Positions 58,901-64,000 of a DNA stretch of 64,000 bases are shown here, piece after piece. A model generated the notes under the pieces. The model was not told where the DNA came from, did not search any database, and saw nothing but the letters and a program-made list of their open reading frames with translations. The stretch's first letter is position 1. Each line of letters opens with the position of its first letter. The DNA comes from Bombyx mori (taxonomy: Eukaryota; Arthropoda; Insecta; Lepidoptera; Bombycidae): NCBI RefSeq assembly GCF_030269925.1, contig NC_085133.1, positions 516,001 to 580,000 of the forward strand, written 5' to 3'. The translations under genes and the position numbers were made by a program.

Positions 58901-60164
58901 GGTTTGATATACAAACTGTATAACATGGGAGTGCCAGACAGACTCGTGCTCATCATACGAGACTACTTGTCGAACCGTTCGTTCCGATATCGAGTCGAGG
59001 GAACGCGTTCCCGGCCCCGTCACGTCACAGCCGGAGTCCCGCAAGGCTCCGCCCTCTCCCCGTTACTATTCAGTTTGTATATTAACGATATACCCCGGTC
59101 TCCGGAGACCCATCTGGCGCTCTTCGCCGATGACACCGCCATCTACTACTCGTGTAGGAAGAAGGCGTTGCTTCATCGACGACTTCAGACCGCAGCTACC
59201 ACCATGGGACAGTGGTTCCGGAAGTGGCGCATCGACATTAACCCCACGAAAAGCACAGCGGTGCTCTTCAAAAGGGGTCGCCCTCCGAACACCACGCTGA
59301 GCATCCCTCTCCCGACTAGGCGCGTCAACACCCCCGCCCCCGCCGTTCGCCCAATCACGATGTTCGACCAGCCCATACCGTGGGCCCCGAAGGTCAAATA
59401 TTTAGGCGTCACCCTCGACAGTAGGATGACATTCCGCCCCCACATTAAGACGGTACGCGATCGTGCCGCCTTCATCCTAGGACGTCTCTACCCGATGATA
59501 TGTATGCGAAGTAAAATGTCCCTTAGAAATAAGGTGACACTCTACAAAACTTGCATACGCCCCGTCATGACCTATGCAAGTGTAGTGTTCGCTCACGCGG
59601 CCCGCATACACTTAAAATCCTTTCAAATCATTCAATCCCGTTTTTGCAGGATAGCCGTCGGAGCCCCGTGGTTCATCAGGAATGTCGACCTCCATGACGA
59701 CCTGGACTTAGAGTCCATCAGTAAGTATCTGCAGTCGGCGTCCATGCGCCACTTCGATAAAGCGGCACGACACGAGAACCCTCTCATCGTGGCCGCCGGT
59801 AACTACATTCCCGATCCTGCGGACAGAATGGAAAGCAGTCGACGTCGCCCAAAACACGTCATCTCGGATCCTCCCGATACACTAACGGTGCTTTTAGGTA
59901 CTTCAAGCACCGGTCACCGTTCTCGTCGAACCCGTCGCTTGCGACGAAGGGCTCGACGAGTAAATTAACTCTCAGACACAGCCCACTGAGTTTCTCGCCG
60001 GATCTTCTCAGTGGGTCGCGTTTCCGATCCGGTGGTAGATTCTGCGAAGCACGACTCTTGCTAGGGTTCGTGTTAGCAACATCGTCAGGTTTGAGCCCCG
60101 TGAGCTCACCTACTAAAGTTAGGGTTACGCTGAAATAGCCGCTAGGGCTATCAGCTTAGGTAGG

Positions 60165-60205
<41 letters not shown>

Positions 60206-62524
60206 TAAGATGAAGCATTCAAAACCAATAAGTGGCGTCAAAATATATACAATTAACATGTCACAATAGCTCTCTATAATAGAGGATCTAAGCATATGAG
60301 TTTTTTTTACAGCACAGGAGTCCACAAGCCCTGATTTATACTTTTTTTCGGGCCGGGGACCAAACCTCCTACGAGGTGCCCGCGCCTAGGGTACGCGCGG
60401 GGTATGTGGAACTTGACGATCTGGAGATGTTGGTTCGATTCATAGCCAAAGCCAACTGAATTCTGCTGTTTATGTTCAGATATAAAGCAAAAGTCTTAAT
60501 CATATTATACAGTAGTTATCGCACCCTTTAAACTGGAATGCATGATTGGTTTTCCTGCAGAAATAGATAGATCAATTTTGTTTTTTATGATTTTATTGCT
60601 CAGATGGGTAGACGTGCTCACAGTCCACCTGGTGTTAAGTGGTTACTGAAGCCCATAGACATCTACAACACAAATGCGCCACCCACCTTGAGATATAAGT
60701 TTTAAAGCCTCAAGTATAGTTACGGCTGCCCCACCCCTCAAACCGAAACACCTTACTGCTTCACGGCAGAAATCGGCGGGGTGGTGGTACCTACCCGTGC
60801 TGACTCACAAGAGGTCCTACCACCAGTAATAAGTATTTTAGTAGTTTATAGAGAGATTTCACTTGTACACATCGCGCTACCAATACGACAGCATATAAAC
60901 TAACCGTGTATCTGTTTTTAATTAATAATAATAATATTTATTTATTTCTCCTTATTGGTATAGTACAAATAGTAATAGAGATTAATCTTATAATTTATTT
61001 TGTTAGCCTTTAAAAGTGCTGAAGTCTGTACTAGGTTCAAAGACTTGTGTTACTGGTCTCCAGGTTTCTTTCTTGGCAGAAATAGGCAGGGTGGTGGTGC
61101 CTACCTGTGCGAAATCACAAGAGGTCCCACCACCAGTAAAATTGTACACACTTGTCGATGTCGCACTGTATCCTGCCACTGGGAAGTGATTTTAAAAGTA
61201 GATGCTTACCAGGAAAGGCTGCACTAGTAGGTGGCCCAGGTGGCGCTCCATATCCAGGCTGAGCAGGAGCATTGGGAAACTGTCTTTGCTGGGCCAAGGG
61301 TGGTGGCATGTGTGGCATACCGGGCATCTGTTGGTATGGACCTTGGGGCCCAAAACCAGGTTGTTGAGGAAAACCAGGTTGCGGAGGAAGGCCGGGCTGA
61401 GGTAAAAGCCCTTGTGATGGTTGTGGAGGGAGTCCAGGGTGGCTGGGTTGCGATGGAAGCCCTTGTGTTGGTAGCCCAGGTGGGCCAGGTTGAGGTTGTC
61501 CAGCCTGGACTGGTTGGGCTGGCAGACCAGGCGGGCCAGGTTGAGATAGGAATCCAGCTTGCCCTGGATGAGAAGGTATTTGACCAGGTTGTTGTGGGAA
61601 GCTAGGTTGACTTGTAGGTGTGCCTTGTTGACCAATATGTGGAGGTTGTCTCTGTCCTGTTTGCTGCTGTAGACCCGGTCCAAGTTGTGGAGGTTGGGGA
61701 GACATTCCTGGTTGCAAAGGTAGGCCTTGACTTGTCGGAGGGAGACCATGTTGGGGTCCTAAGCTGGATTGACCAGGCTGAGATAACCCTTGCCGTGGCA
61801 TTTGGCCCGGGTGAGGTGGGGCTCCCTGTCCAGGCCCTGATTGAGGGCCTAATGACTGTGGATTGAGGCCTGGTTGCCCAGGAATAGGGCCAGCTCTTGA
61901 CTGAGGTATTCCTGTTGGTATAGAACTTGACTGAGATTGTGGAGGGCCCTGCATTCCCGGACCTGGCTGAGGGGCTGCTCCAGGTTGAGCAACCATTCCA
62001 GCTGTAGGTTGATTTGGTGGCATTCCTGGCCGCACCGGTATAGGTTGATATGGAAAACCACCCTTAGAATGAGGTGGCATTTGACCAGATATACCCTGTG
62101 GTTGACTCATAGGTGGCATGGGCTGACTTGGAGGTCGCTGAGTTTCAAATCCTTCTTGGGCTGTTAGTGCCTGTCCTGTTGCAGAAGGAGGTCTCTGTCC
62201 TGTCATTGGAGGGAATTGTCCTCCCGCAGGTGGTCTAATCGGCATTGGAGCTGGCCGTTGACCTTGCCCTGGTCCAAAATTTGGTGGTGCTTGACCAGGA
62301 GGTAGCTGTGTAGGAGGGATATTGAATCCTTGTGAGCCATTTATGTTCATGTTCTGCATTTTCTGTGCCATGTCCTGATCAAATTGCTTTTGTGGCCCAG
62401 CCGGCATCTGACTATAGATGTTAGCATTCTGTACTCCATTGTACTCTTGGGAGCTAGGTGGATATATCGGGTTGTTGGGAGCATTATTATTTTGCCCAGG
62501 AGGTGGATATTGTGGATTCATCAT
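40833..62524 (-). CDS. Sec24CD: Sec24 (Sec24C/D class), COPII coat cargo-binding subunit, complete, about 1,260 aa
   Basis: Sec24 pairs with Sec23 in the inner COPII coat at ER exit sites and binds cargo and SNARE export signals. Coding exons (descending): 62524-61210, 58671-58505, 57786-57669, 56953-56868, 56181-55992, 54888-54779, 54436-54323, 53647-53561, 53022-52837, 52327-52180, 51785-51625, 51532-51364, 51298-51086, 48321-48127, 47495-47304, 46093-45900, then 40970-40833 or 44225-44088. All borders are GT/AG and phases join, giving 3,783 nt. Residues 1 to about 490 are Pro/Gln/Gly-rich. A zinc finger has Cys595, 598, 617 and 620. The trunk, beta-sandwich, helical and gelsolin-like regions follow in family order. 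Wording around the zinc finger (Arg-Cys-x-Arg-Cys-Lys-Ala-Tyr-Met-Cys-Pro) fits the C/D class rather than A/B. It is longer than human SEC24C because of the N-terminal exon. Start: tandem ATGs at 62524 and 62521, A at -3 of the first. Confidence 0.93.
41159..41548 (+). repeat. Dispersed repeat X, longest copy
   Basis: From gactttttggcgggaacgcg to ggtcttagttaccagatca, including several TTTCATTTCA words. Intron 16 of Sec24 (long splice form). Confidence 0.7.
41807..42710. repeat. Inverted-arm element with internal minisatellite
   Basis: Left arm 41807-41896 and right arm 42624-42710 are imperfect reverse complements (ctgggtgttaggagacc in both). The inner ends of the arms run into the repeat unit of the array. 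Confidence 0.75.
41997..42649. repeat. 70-bp tandem array with 140-bp alternation
   Basis: About nine and a half units of roughly 70 bp containing aaatcaggatcg, cccgtcccatcat and ctcatatcaaaaataaat. From 42207 on, units alternate ggatcgctt / ggatcgatt at exact 70-bp steps (42207, 42277, 42347, 42417, 42487, 42557). One early unit is shorter. Confidence 0.9.
43140..43385 (-). mobile_element. Bm1-type SINE, head missing
   Basis: T run and gcttagatggatggacg to gtcctaccaccagt. Confidence 0.8.
43701..43706 (-). terminator. Possible poly(A) signal ATTAAA for Sec24 exon 17a
   Basis: About 385 nt past the 17a stop codon on the - strand. Confidence 0.25.
44088..44225 (-). CDS. Sec24CD: Sec24 alternative last exon 17a (proximal, diverged)
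   Basis: Acceptor tatctcttgcttAG at 44227-44226, then 45 codons and TAG. It keeps the family core Leu-Val-Glu-Asp-Arg and a Ser-Tyr-x-x-(Tyr/Phe)-Leu pattern, but differs from the canonical end (Lys-Met before the core; ends Gln-Lys-Met-Met). Aligned without gaps to exon 17b it matches at 19 of 45 positions by my count. An ATTAAA on the same strand at 43706-43701 could serve as its poly(A) signal. No frameshift or stop, so it looks used rather than decayed. Confidence 0.8.
   Translation of the reverse strand: MLVVHQYDKKEVELRKMLVEDRSVNGAESYTEYLLATHKQVQKMM
44605..45055. repeat. Probable transposon remnant with ggggtaa words
   Basis: Paired words taccccaaatggggtaaaat at the left and ttggggtaataatt at the right; no frame. 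In Sec24 intron 16. Confidence 0.3.
45900..46093 (-). CDS. Sec24CD: Sec24 exon 16, gelsolin-like domain
   Basis: Starts with [11 protein letters not shown], the gelsolin-like fold entry, and ends at Cys-Met-Arg in phase 0 before GTGAGC. Both candidate last exons start in phase 0. Confidence 0.9.
46148..46400 (+). mobile_element. Bm1-type SINE, head missing
   Basis: Begins 55 bp upstream of Sec24 exon 16. Confidence 0.8.
46933..47062 (+). mobile_element. Helitron-like element, 5' end only
   Basis: Starts TCTATATATTAATACG and stops after agtgcagaatgctaa. Confidence 0.65.
47304..47495 (-). CDS. Sec24CD: Sec24 exon 15, helical to gelsolin-like domain
   Basis: Encodes Tyr-Pro-Arg-Leu-Leu-Pro-Leu-His and ends Gly-Val-Tyr-Leu-Leu, completed to Glu-Asn-Gly across the next junction. 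Acceptor gcccccacAG, donor GTATGT. Confidence 0.9.
47624..47868. mobile_element. hAT-type MITE, 245 bp
   Basis: Ends cagtggttccc and gggaaaggctg; flanked by cactagat / cattagat. In Sec24 intron 14. Confidence 0.7.
48127..48321 (-). CDS. Sec24CD: Sec24 exon 14, helical domain
   Basis: Encodes Tyr-Arg-x-x-[10 protein letters not shown] and [11 protein letters not shown], typical of the helical domain. Donor GTACGT at 48126; about 70% GC by eye. Confidence 0.9.
48470..48835 (-). mobile_element. LTR-like repeat, inverted relative to 9870
   Basis: Shares gtgatccgttcgctg, cgcttcgagtag and the agatggcgtta words. Sec24 intron 13. Confidence 0.5.
49095..49320 (-). repeat. Dispersed repeat (gggcatttaaaat family), inverted copy
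   Basis: Contains ttgacttgaaacttggtatc; Sec24 intron 13. Confidence 0.6.
49648..49661. repeat. (AT)n microsatellite
   Basis: Short TA run in Sec24 intron 13. Confidence 0.6.
49770..49875 (-). mobile_element. Bm1-type SINE, tail part
   Basis: Tail to gtaaatgcgccaccta, abutting repeat X. Confidence 0.7.
49884..50283 (-). repeat. Dispersed repeat X, inverted full copy
   Basis: Reverse complement of 41159-41548 over most of its length, ending ccagccaaaaagtccc. Confidence 0.7.
50467..50727 (-). pseudogene. Transposase-like N-terminal frame, 86 codons
   Basis: The frame reads as an N-terminal helix-turn-helix segment of a Tc1/mariner-like transposase ([12 protein letters not shown], then Pro-Gly-Lys-Lys). 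It stops before any catalytic domain. Sits in Sec24 intron 13. Confidence 0.4.
51086..51298 (-). CDS. Sec24CD: Sec24 exon 13, beta-sandwich to helical domain
   Basis: Contains Asp-Lys-Ala-Val-x-Ile-Glu-Val-Lys-His-Asp-Asp-Lys-Leu and Gly-Gln-Arg-Arg-Leu-Arg-Val, characteristic of Sec24C/D. Donor GTAAGT, phase 1 out. Confidence 0.92.
51364..51532 (-). CDS. Sec24CD: Sec24 exon 12, beta-sandwich
   Basis: Contains Met-Arg-Leu-Arg-Thr-Ser-Thr-Gly and Asn-Thr-Thr-Asp-Val-Glu, family motifs in the second beta-sandwich segment. Very GC-rich; intron 12 is only 65 bp. Confidence 0.92.
51569..51618. repeat. (GGGGC)10 pentanucleotide repeat
   Basis: Ten 5-bp units, one with G to A (gggac), in the 92-bp intron 11 of Sec24. 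The tract stops six bases short of the donor side; the transcribed strand form is C-rich. Confidence 0.95.
51625..51785 (-). CDS. Sec24CD: Sec24 exon 11, trunk domain
   Basis: Ends with Leu-Thr-Gly-Gly-Gln-Leu-Tyr-Lys-Tyr, the conserved end of the trunk. The donor GTGCGT is followed, six bases further on, by a C-rich pentanucleotide tract. Confidence 0.92.
52180..52327 (-). CDS. Sec24CD: Sec24 exon 10, trunk domain
   Basis: Encodes Ala-Gly-Leu-Glu-Ala-Leu-Lys-Ala-Ala and the Asp-Arg-Lys-Leu-Leu-x-Thr-Asp-Lys-Glu-Lys motif, both family hallmarks. Donor GTGAGA. Confidence 0.92.
52485..52740 (+). repeat. Dispersed repeat (gggcatttaaaat family)
   Basis: Same family as 11592-11815; Sec24 intron 9. 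Confidence 0.65.
52837..53022 (-). CDS. Sec24CD: Sec24 exon 9, trunk domain
   Basis: 62 codons, phase 0 at both ends, with Asp-Met-Phe-Val-Pro and the Leu-Leu-Glu-Gln-Ile-Pro-Ala-Met-Phe motif of the trunk. Acceptor cttgttccAG, donor GTCAGT. Confidence 0.92.
53561..53647 (-). CDS. Sec24CD: Sec24 exon 8, trunk domain
   Basis: 29 codons including Val-Gly-Phe-Ile-Thr-Tyr and Val-His-Phe-Tyr-Asn, a signature of the Sec24 trunk. Acceptor ctcttccAG, donor GTATGA. Confidence 0.92.
53710..54085 (+). mobile_element. RTE-type LINE 3' end, decayed
   Basis: Words encoding Leu-Arg-Trp-Tyr-Gly-His and Gly-Arg-Gly-Arg-Pro-Lys-Lys-Lys-Trp in order, then a GAT-rich end; Sec24 intron 7. Confidence 0.6.
54088..54300 (-). 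mobile_element. Bm1-type SINE, head missing
   Basis: Ends only 22 bp from the donor side of Sec24 exon 7. Confidence 0.8.
54323..54436 (-). CDS. Sec24CD: Sec24 exon 7, start of trunk domain
   Basis: Encodes the von Willebrand A-like trunk entry with Val-Phe-Val-Leu-Asp-Val-Ser-Tyr-Asn, highly conserved in Sec23/Sec24. 38 codons, phase 0 at both ends. Confidence 0.92.
54779..54888 (-). CDS. Sec24CD: Sec24 exon 6
   Basis: Links the zinc finger to the trunk domain; ends Ile-Val-Ala-Thr-Thr-Glu-Tyr-Cys-Arg, the family boundary to the trunk. The donor is a weak GTCGGT at 54778, chosen because it keeps phase 0 into exon 7. Confidence 0.88.
54945..55205 (-). mobile_element. LINE 3' end (family 2), inverted
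   Basis: gtggcctgaaggcctttcc to gagctgaaggcgtcc on +; Sec24 intron 5. Confidence 0.7.
55362..55575. mobile_element. MITE with long AT-rich inverted ends
   Basis: gtgtaagaaaaaa...ttttattgtaaaa and its inverted counterpart, extended outward to about 70-80 bp per arm with mismatches. Sec24 intron 5. Confidence 0.65.
55992..56181 (-). CDS. Sec24CD: Sec24 exon 5, zinc finger
   Basis: Carries the Sec23/Sec24-type C2C2 zinc finger: two CxxC pairs at protein residues 595/598 and 617/620, all four ligands present. The spacer Lys-Ala-Tyr-Met-Cys-Pro is typical of the C/D class. Confidence 0.93.
56238..56278. repeat. Perfect hairpin, 18-bp arms, 5-base loop
   Basis: agactgagatagtctaaa and its exact reverse complement around TATAC; Sec24 intron 4. 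Confidence 0.85.
56325..56530 (+). mobile_element. Bm1-type SINE, 5' truncated
   Basis: cgcctatttctaccgtgaag to an A-rich tail; a few bases missing in the lower body. Confidence 0.75.
56530..56850 (-). mobile_element. Jockey-type LINE 3' end (family 1), inverted
   Basis: Includes the last codons of the RT frame (Leu-Leu-Gly-Thr-Ser-Ser-Thr-Gly region, decayed). It ends about 20 bp from the donor of Sec24 exon 4. Confidence 0.65.
56868..56953 (-). CDS. Sec24CD: Sec24 exon 4
   Basis: Encodes Ser-Pro-Arg-Tyr-Ile-Arg and the following segment up to Met-Pro-Phe, as expected just before the zinc finger. Acceptor gttcccAG, donor GTAAGT. Confidence 0.9.
57100..57345 (+). mobile_element. Bm1-type SINE, head missing
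   Basis: ctggtggtaggacctcctg to gtttaagcaataaaa; Sec24 intron 3. Confidence 0.8.
57669..57786 (-). CDS. Sec24CD: Sec24 exon 3
   Basis: Encodes the conserved Val-Pro-Pro-Leu-Val-Thr-Thr-Asp-Phe stretch at the start of the beta-sandwich part. Acceptor attgcacAG, donor GTAAGA, phase 0 in and phase 1 out. Confidence 0.9.
58505..58671 (-). CDS. Sec24CD: Sec24 exon 2
   Basis: Continues the Gln/Pro/Tyr-rich N-terminus and ends with Leu-Asp-Pro-Asp-Gln-Met-Pro-Ser-Pro, the conserved entry to the folded core of Sec24. Acceptor caacAG, donor GTAAGA. Confidence 0.9.
58820..60170 (+). mobile_element. Jockey-type LINE, 5' truncated, with long RT frame (family 1 reference)
   Basis: Encodes the C-terminal half of a reverse transcriptase, 3' UTR (gtttctcgccggatcttc ... 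gctatcagcttagg) and an A/AT-rich end. Inserted in Sec24 intron 1, opposite to the gene. AT microsatellites flank both ends (about 58824 and 60170-60200). Confidence 0.8.
58832..59968 (+). CDS. Reverse transcriptase fragment of a Jockey-type LINE, about 380 codons open
   Basis: Open without stops. RT motifs seen: [11 protein letters not shown], then Gly-Val-Pro-Gln-Gly-Ser, then the catalytic Phe-Ala-Asp-Asp-Thr-Ala, then Lys-Val-Lys-Tyr-Leu-Gly-Val. The Ala-Asp-Asp form fits the Jockey/CR1 branch. The endonuclease, ORF1 and first RT motifs are lost by 5' truncation, so it cannot move by itself. An ATG lies upstream at 58796 in flanking DNA, but the true start is missing. The C-terminus is Arg-rich and the same 3' end occurs in six shorter copies in the window. 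Confidence 0.8.
   Translation, partial: YKSIPTGALFFDIAKAFDKVWHNGLIYKLYNMGVPDRLVLIIRDYLSNRSFRYRVEGTRSRPRHVTAGVPQGSALSPLLFSLYINDIPRSPETHLALFADDTAIYYSCRKKALLHRRLQTAATTMGQWFRKWRIDINPTKSTAVLFKRGRPPNTTLSIPLPTRRVNTPAPAVRPITMFDQPIPWAPKVKYLGVTLDSRMTFRPHIKTVRDRAAFILGRLYPMICMRSKMSLRNKVTLYKTCIRPVMTYASVVFAHAARIHLKSFQIIQSRFCRIAVGAPWFIRNVDLHDDLDLESISKYLQSASMRHFDKAARHENPLIVAAGNYIPDPADRMESSRRRPKHVISDPPDTLTVLLGTSSTGHRSRRTRRLRRRARRVN
60170..60201. repeat. (AT)n microsatellite
   Basis: About 15 TA units at the LINE 3' end. Confidence 0.85.
60343..60432 (-). mobile_element. R1-clade-type LINE 3' tip
   Basis: ttcgggccggggaccaaacc and ctacgaggtgcccgcgcc match the reverse complement of 28130-28216. Confidence 0.65.
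60590..60830 (-). mobile_element. Bm1-type SINE, head missing
   Basis: Sec24 intron 1; tail to gtcctaccaccagtaat. Confidence 0.8.
61072..61138 (-). mobile_element. Bm1-type SINE, short internal fragment
   Basis: ttggcagaaataggcaggg to caccaccagtaaaat, about 70 bp from Sec24 exon 1. Confidence 0.65.
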
Positions 62525-62544
62525 CTTATGGTAAGCCGTATCAC
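61210..62544 (-). CDS. Sec24CD: Sec24 exon 1 (first coding exon), Pro/Gln/Gly-rich N-terminus
   Basis: Acceptor at 62545-62546 (ctattttcAG), 20 nt of 5' UTR, then ATG at 62524. It codes 438 residues dominated by Pro, Gln and Gly, with many Pro-Gly, Gln-Pro-Gly and Leu-Pro-x-Gln-Pro repeats. Low complexity is usual for this region of Sec24C/D and is thought to be disordered. The donor GTAAGC at 61209 leaves phase 1. Confidence 0.9.
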
Positions 62545-62545
62545 C

Positions 62546-63698
62546 TGAAAATAGAATATGCTGTTGTAATTTATTTATTAAATTTCTCACATGTTACATT
62601 ACATTAGTGGACTTAATGCCTTTAGCATGCTCTACGAGTCAGCCAAGGGTGATACAGAAAAGAACATAGTAGGTGGAATTATTAAATTATTAAAGGAATA
62701 CAGATACTTTACTATTATGTTATATAATATACTAACTATTCTTATTAAATGACCAGATAATAGTTTTACATACATAAACTAAATTCATTAATAAACATAA
62801 ATTCTTCATAAATTTAATGATTATAATAAATACATACATCAACAATATAATGAATATATATCTAATATATTAAATACTATGTGCCAATCCTGCCAAAATT
62901 GCCAGTAATGCAGCATGCTCTTTTCTCTTACAGTCAATTTTTTCTACACTATGCTTTCCCTCTTAAGATAAGCATAAATATACAATATTTTAAACACAAA
63001 ACGATTAATGATTAGAGGTGGTGCCTTCCAGGGAAAAATAGATTATACGAGAAGAGAGGAGAGAAGAACAAATAAAGCCAAAGCTATGTGAGGGATAAGG
63101 AAAAATTACATTGTTATAAGTATGATGGAAGGATGATTTTCTTAGTAAATTTAAGTTTTTTTTGTTAATGTTTTTATCTATAAAAACAGTTTTTAGAACC
63201 AATTTTCATTTATGTGACACAGAAGATAACCTCTTTGTATTTTTAAAAACAGAAAAAGGTTTTTGCCTTATGACAATAAAAAATTATTTAAGTAGGTATG
63301 CAATAACTTTTAACGTCATATTTTTGTTACATGTTATTTTACGTTGTAAATATATGACGATAATACTCTAAAACAATAAATTCTATCAATAAAGGCAGAG
63401 TTATTCAGATTTTGCCCTATAATTACAACTTGATTTTGTCTCAAGTTTTGTTGTTTTTTCTTTGTAGTTATAGATTTACTATGAATGTAGATACATTTTT
63501 GTTTTCATTTTCAAGTCTTTGCATGTTTTATTAGTAATTTCACACAAAAACATCTAAATAGTTGAAGAAATAATAAAAATCTTGTTGGTGTAATTTTGAC
63601 AGTTGTCTTGTGTTTTCGTTTGTGTGAAGTTTTCACTGTGTTTTATGCAAATGAATATTACGTGTTATGAAAATAGTATTTAATCCCGGTATACTTAC
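62546..63698. other. Sec24 5' UTR intron (inferred), no other feature
   Basis: AT-rich and free of the SINE and LINE copies that fill the rest of the window. Confidence 0.4.
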
Positions 63699-63790
63699 GG
63701 CTTCTGAGAGATATAAAAACGAAATTACACAATAAAAAACGTAAACAAGACACACAAATCACTTAAAACGTCGGGGCCACGTATTAGCAG
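63699..63790 (-). other. Sec24CD: Probable Sec24 5' untranslated exon
   Basis: A good donor (AAGCC then GTAAGT at 63698-63693) pairs with the acceptor at 62546-62545 in front of the start exon. The 5' limit and start site cannot be read from sequence; no TATA box is evident. The 1.15-kb intron between is AT-rich with no other feature I can name. Confidence 0.45.
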
Positions 63791-64000
63791 TGTTGTCACA
63801 CTAAAAACGCTTATGTGGAACTTTTCTTACGAGCACGGTGCTGCGTGGAACGAAATGAATTCTTTACTTTAAGTCTAAATTTTATTCCCATAAAGCTACT
63901 TACGAAGTAATTGATGATACAAGTCTTATTTTTGATTATTTTAAGAAATACAATTGAAATAGACATTGATGGAATTAAATGTTTTAAAGATTTTTATTTA

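Noticed and set aside
61192..62167. Frames of 70-185 codons antisense or shifted to Sec24 exon 1
   Set aside because: Low-complexity repeats open several frames at once; none has its own signals.
62525..62590. Upstream in-frame ATG at 62590 for Sec24
   Set aside because: It lies in the intron: the acceptor ctattttcAG at 62546-62545 falls between it and the start pair at 62524.

Overview
The window looks like lepidopteran nuclear DNA, most probably silkworm (Bombyx mori or a close relative). It is AT-rich and crowded with about 34 copies of one tRNA-headed SINE of the Bombyx Bm1 type, with 3' ends of Jockey-, R1- and RTE-type LINEs, and with Helitron-like, mariner and hAT-type elements, often nested. 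Genes are intron-rich with canonical GT/AG borders. There are no rRNA genes, CRISPR arrays or prokaryotic features. Gene names and family names rest on recognition of sequence, not on a search.

Layout. Positions 1-30,000 hold almost only repeats; I see no convincing host gene there. Positions 30,093-38,850 (+ strand) hold what I read as one undescribed transcription unit of six exons. Five exons each carry one complete small open reading frame of 40-55 codons. Each has a short N-terminus, a hydrophobic segment of about 20 residues and a short basic tail with the pattern C-x(5-7)-C-x(5-6)-C, usually with Pro before the last Cys. The last exon holds a stop codon for the fifth frame and an AATAAA signal. 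If all exons are joined, the frames are 14, 11, 40 and 9 nt apart, like an operon. If the exons are used one at a time, the locus is a switchable micropeptide cassette.

Positions 40,833-62,524 (- strand, with a likely 5' untranslated exon near 63.7 kb) hold a complete Sec24 gene of the Sec24C/D class, the cargo-binding subunit of the COPII coat. I reconstructed 17 coding-exon positions whose phases all join, for a protein of about 1,260 residues. The last exon exists in two versions of identical length (138 nt, 45 codons plus stop). One at 40,833-40,970 is canonical and one at 44,088-44,225 is diverged; both follow exon 16 in the same phase. This suggests two alternative Sec24 C-termini. The micropeptide unit and Sec24 are convergent, with about 2 kb between them.

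Other structures worth attention: a 70-bp tandem array in which units alternate to form a 140-bp period, set between two inverted arms that keep a shared reading frame (41.8-42.7 kb); a (GGGGC)10 tract in a 92-bp Sec24 intron; a LINE inserted in a SINE with a 15-bp target duplication; a Helitron inside a mariner; and several perfect hairpins.
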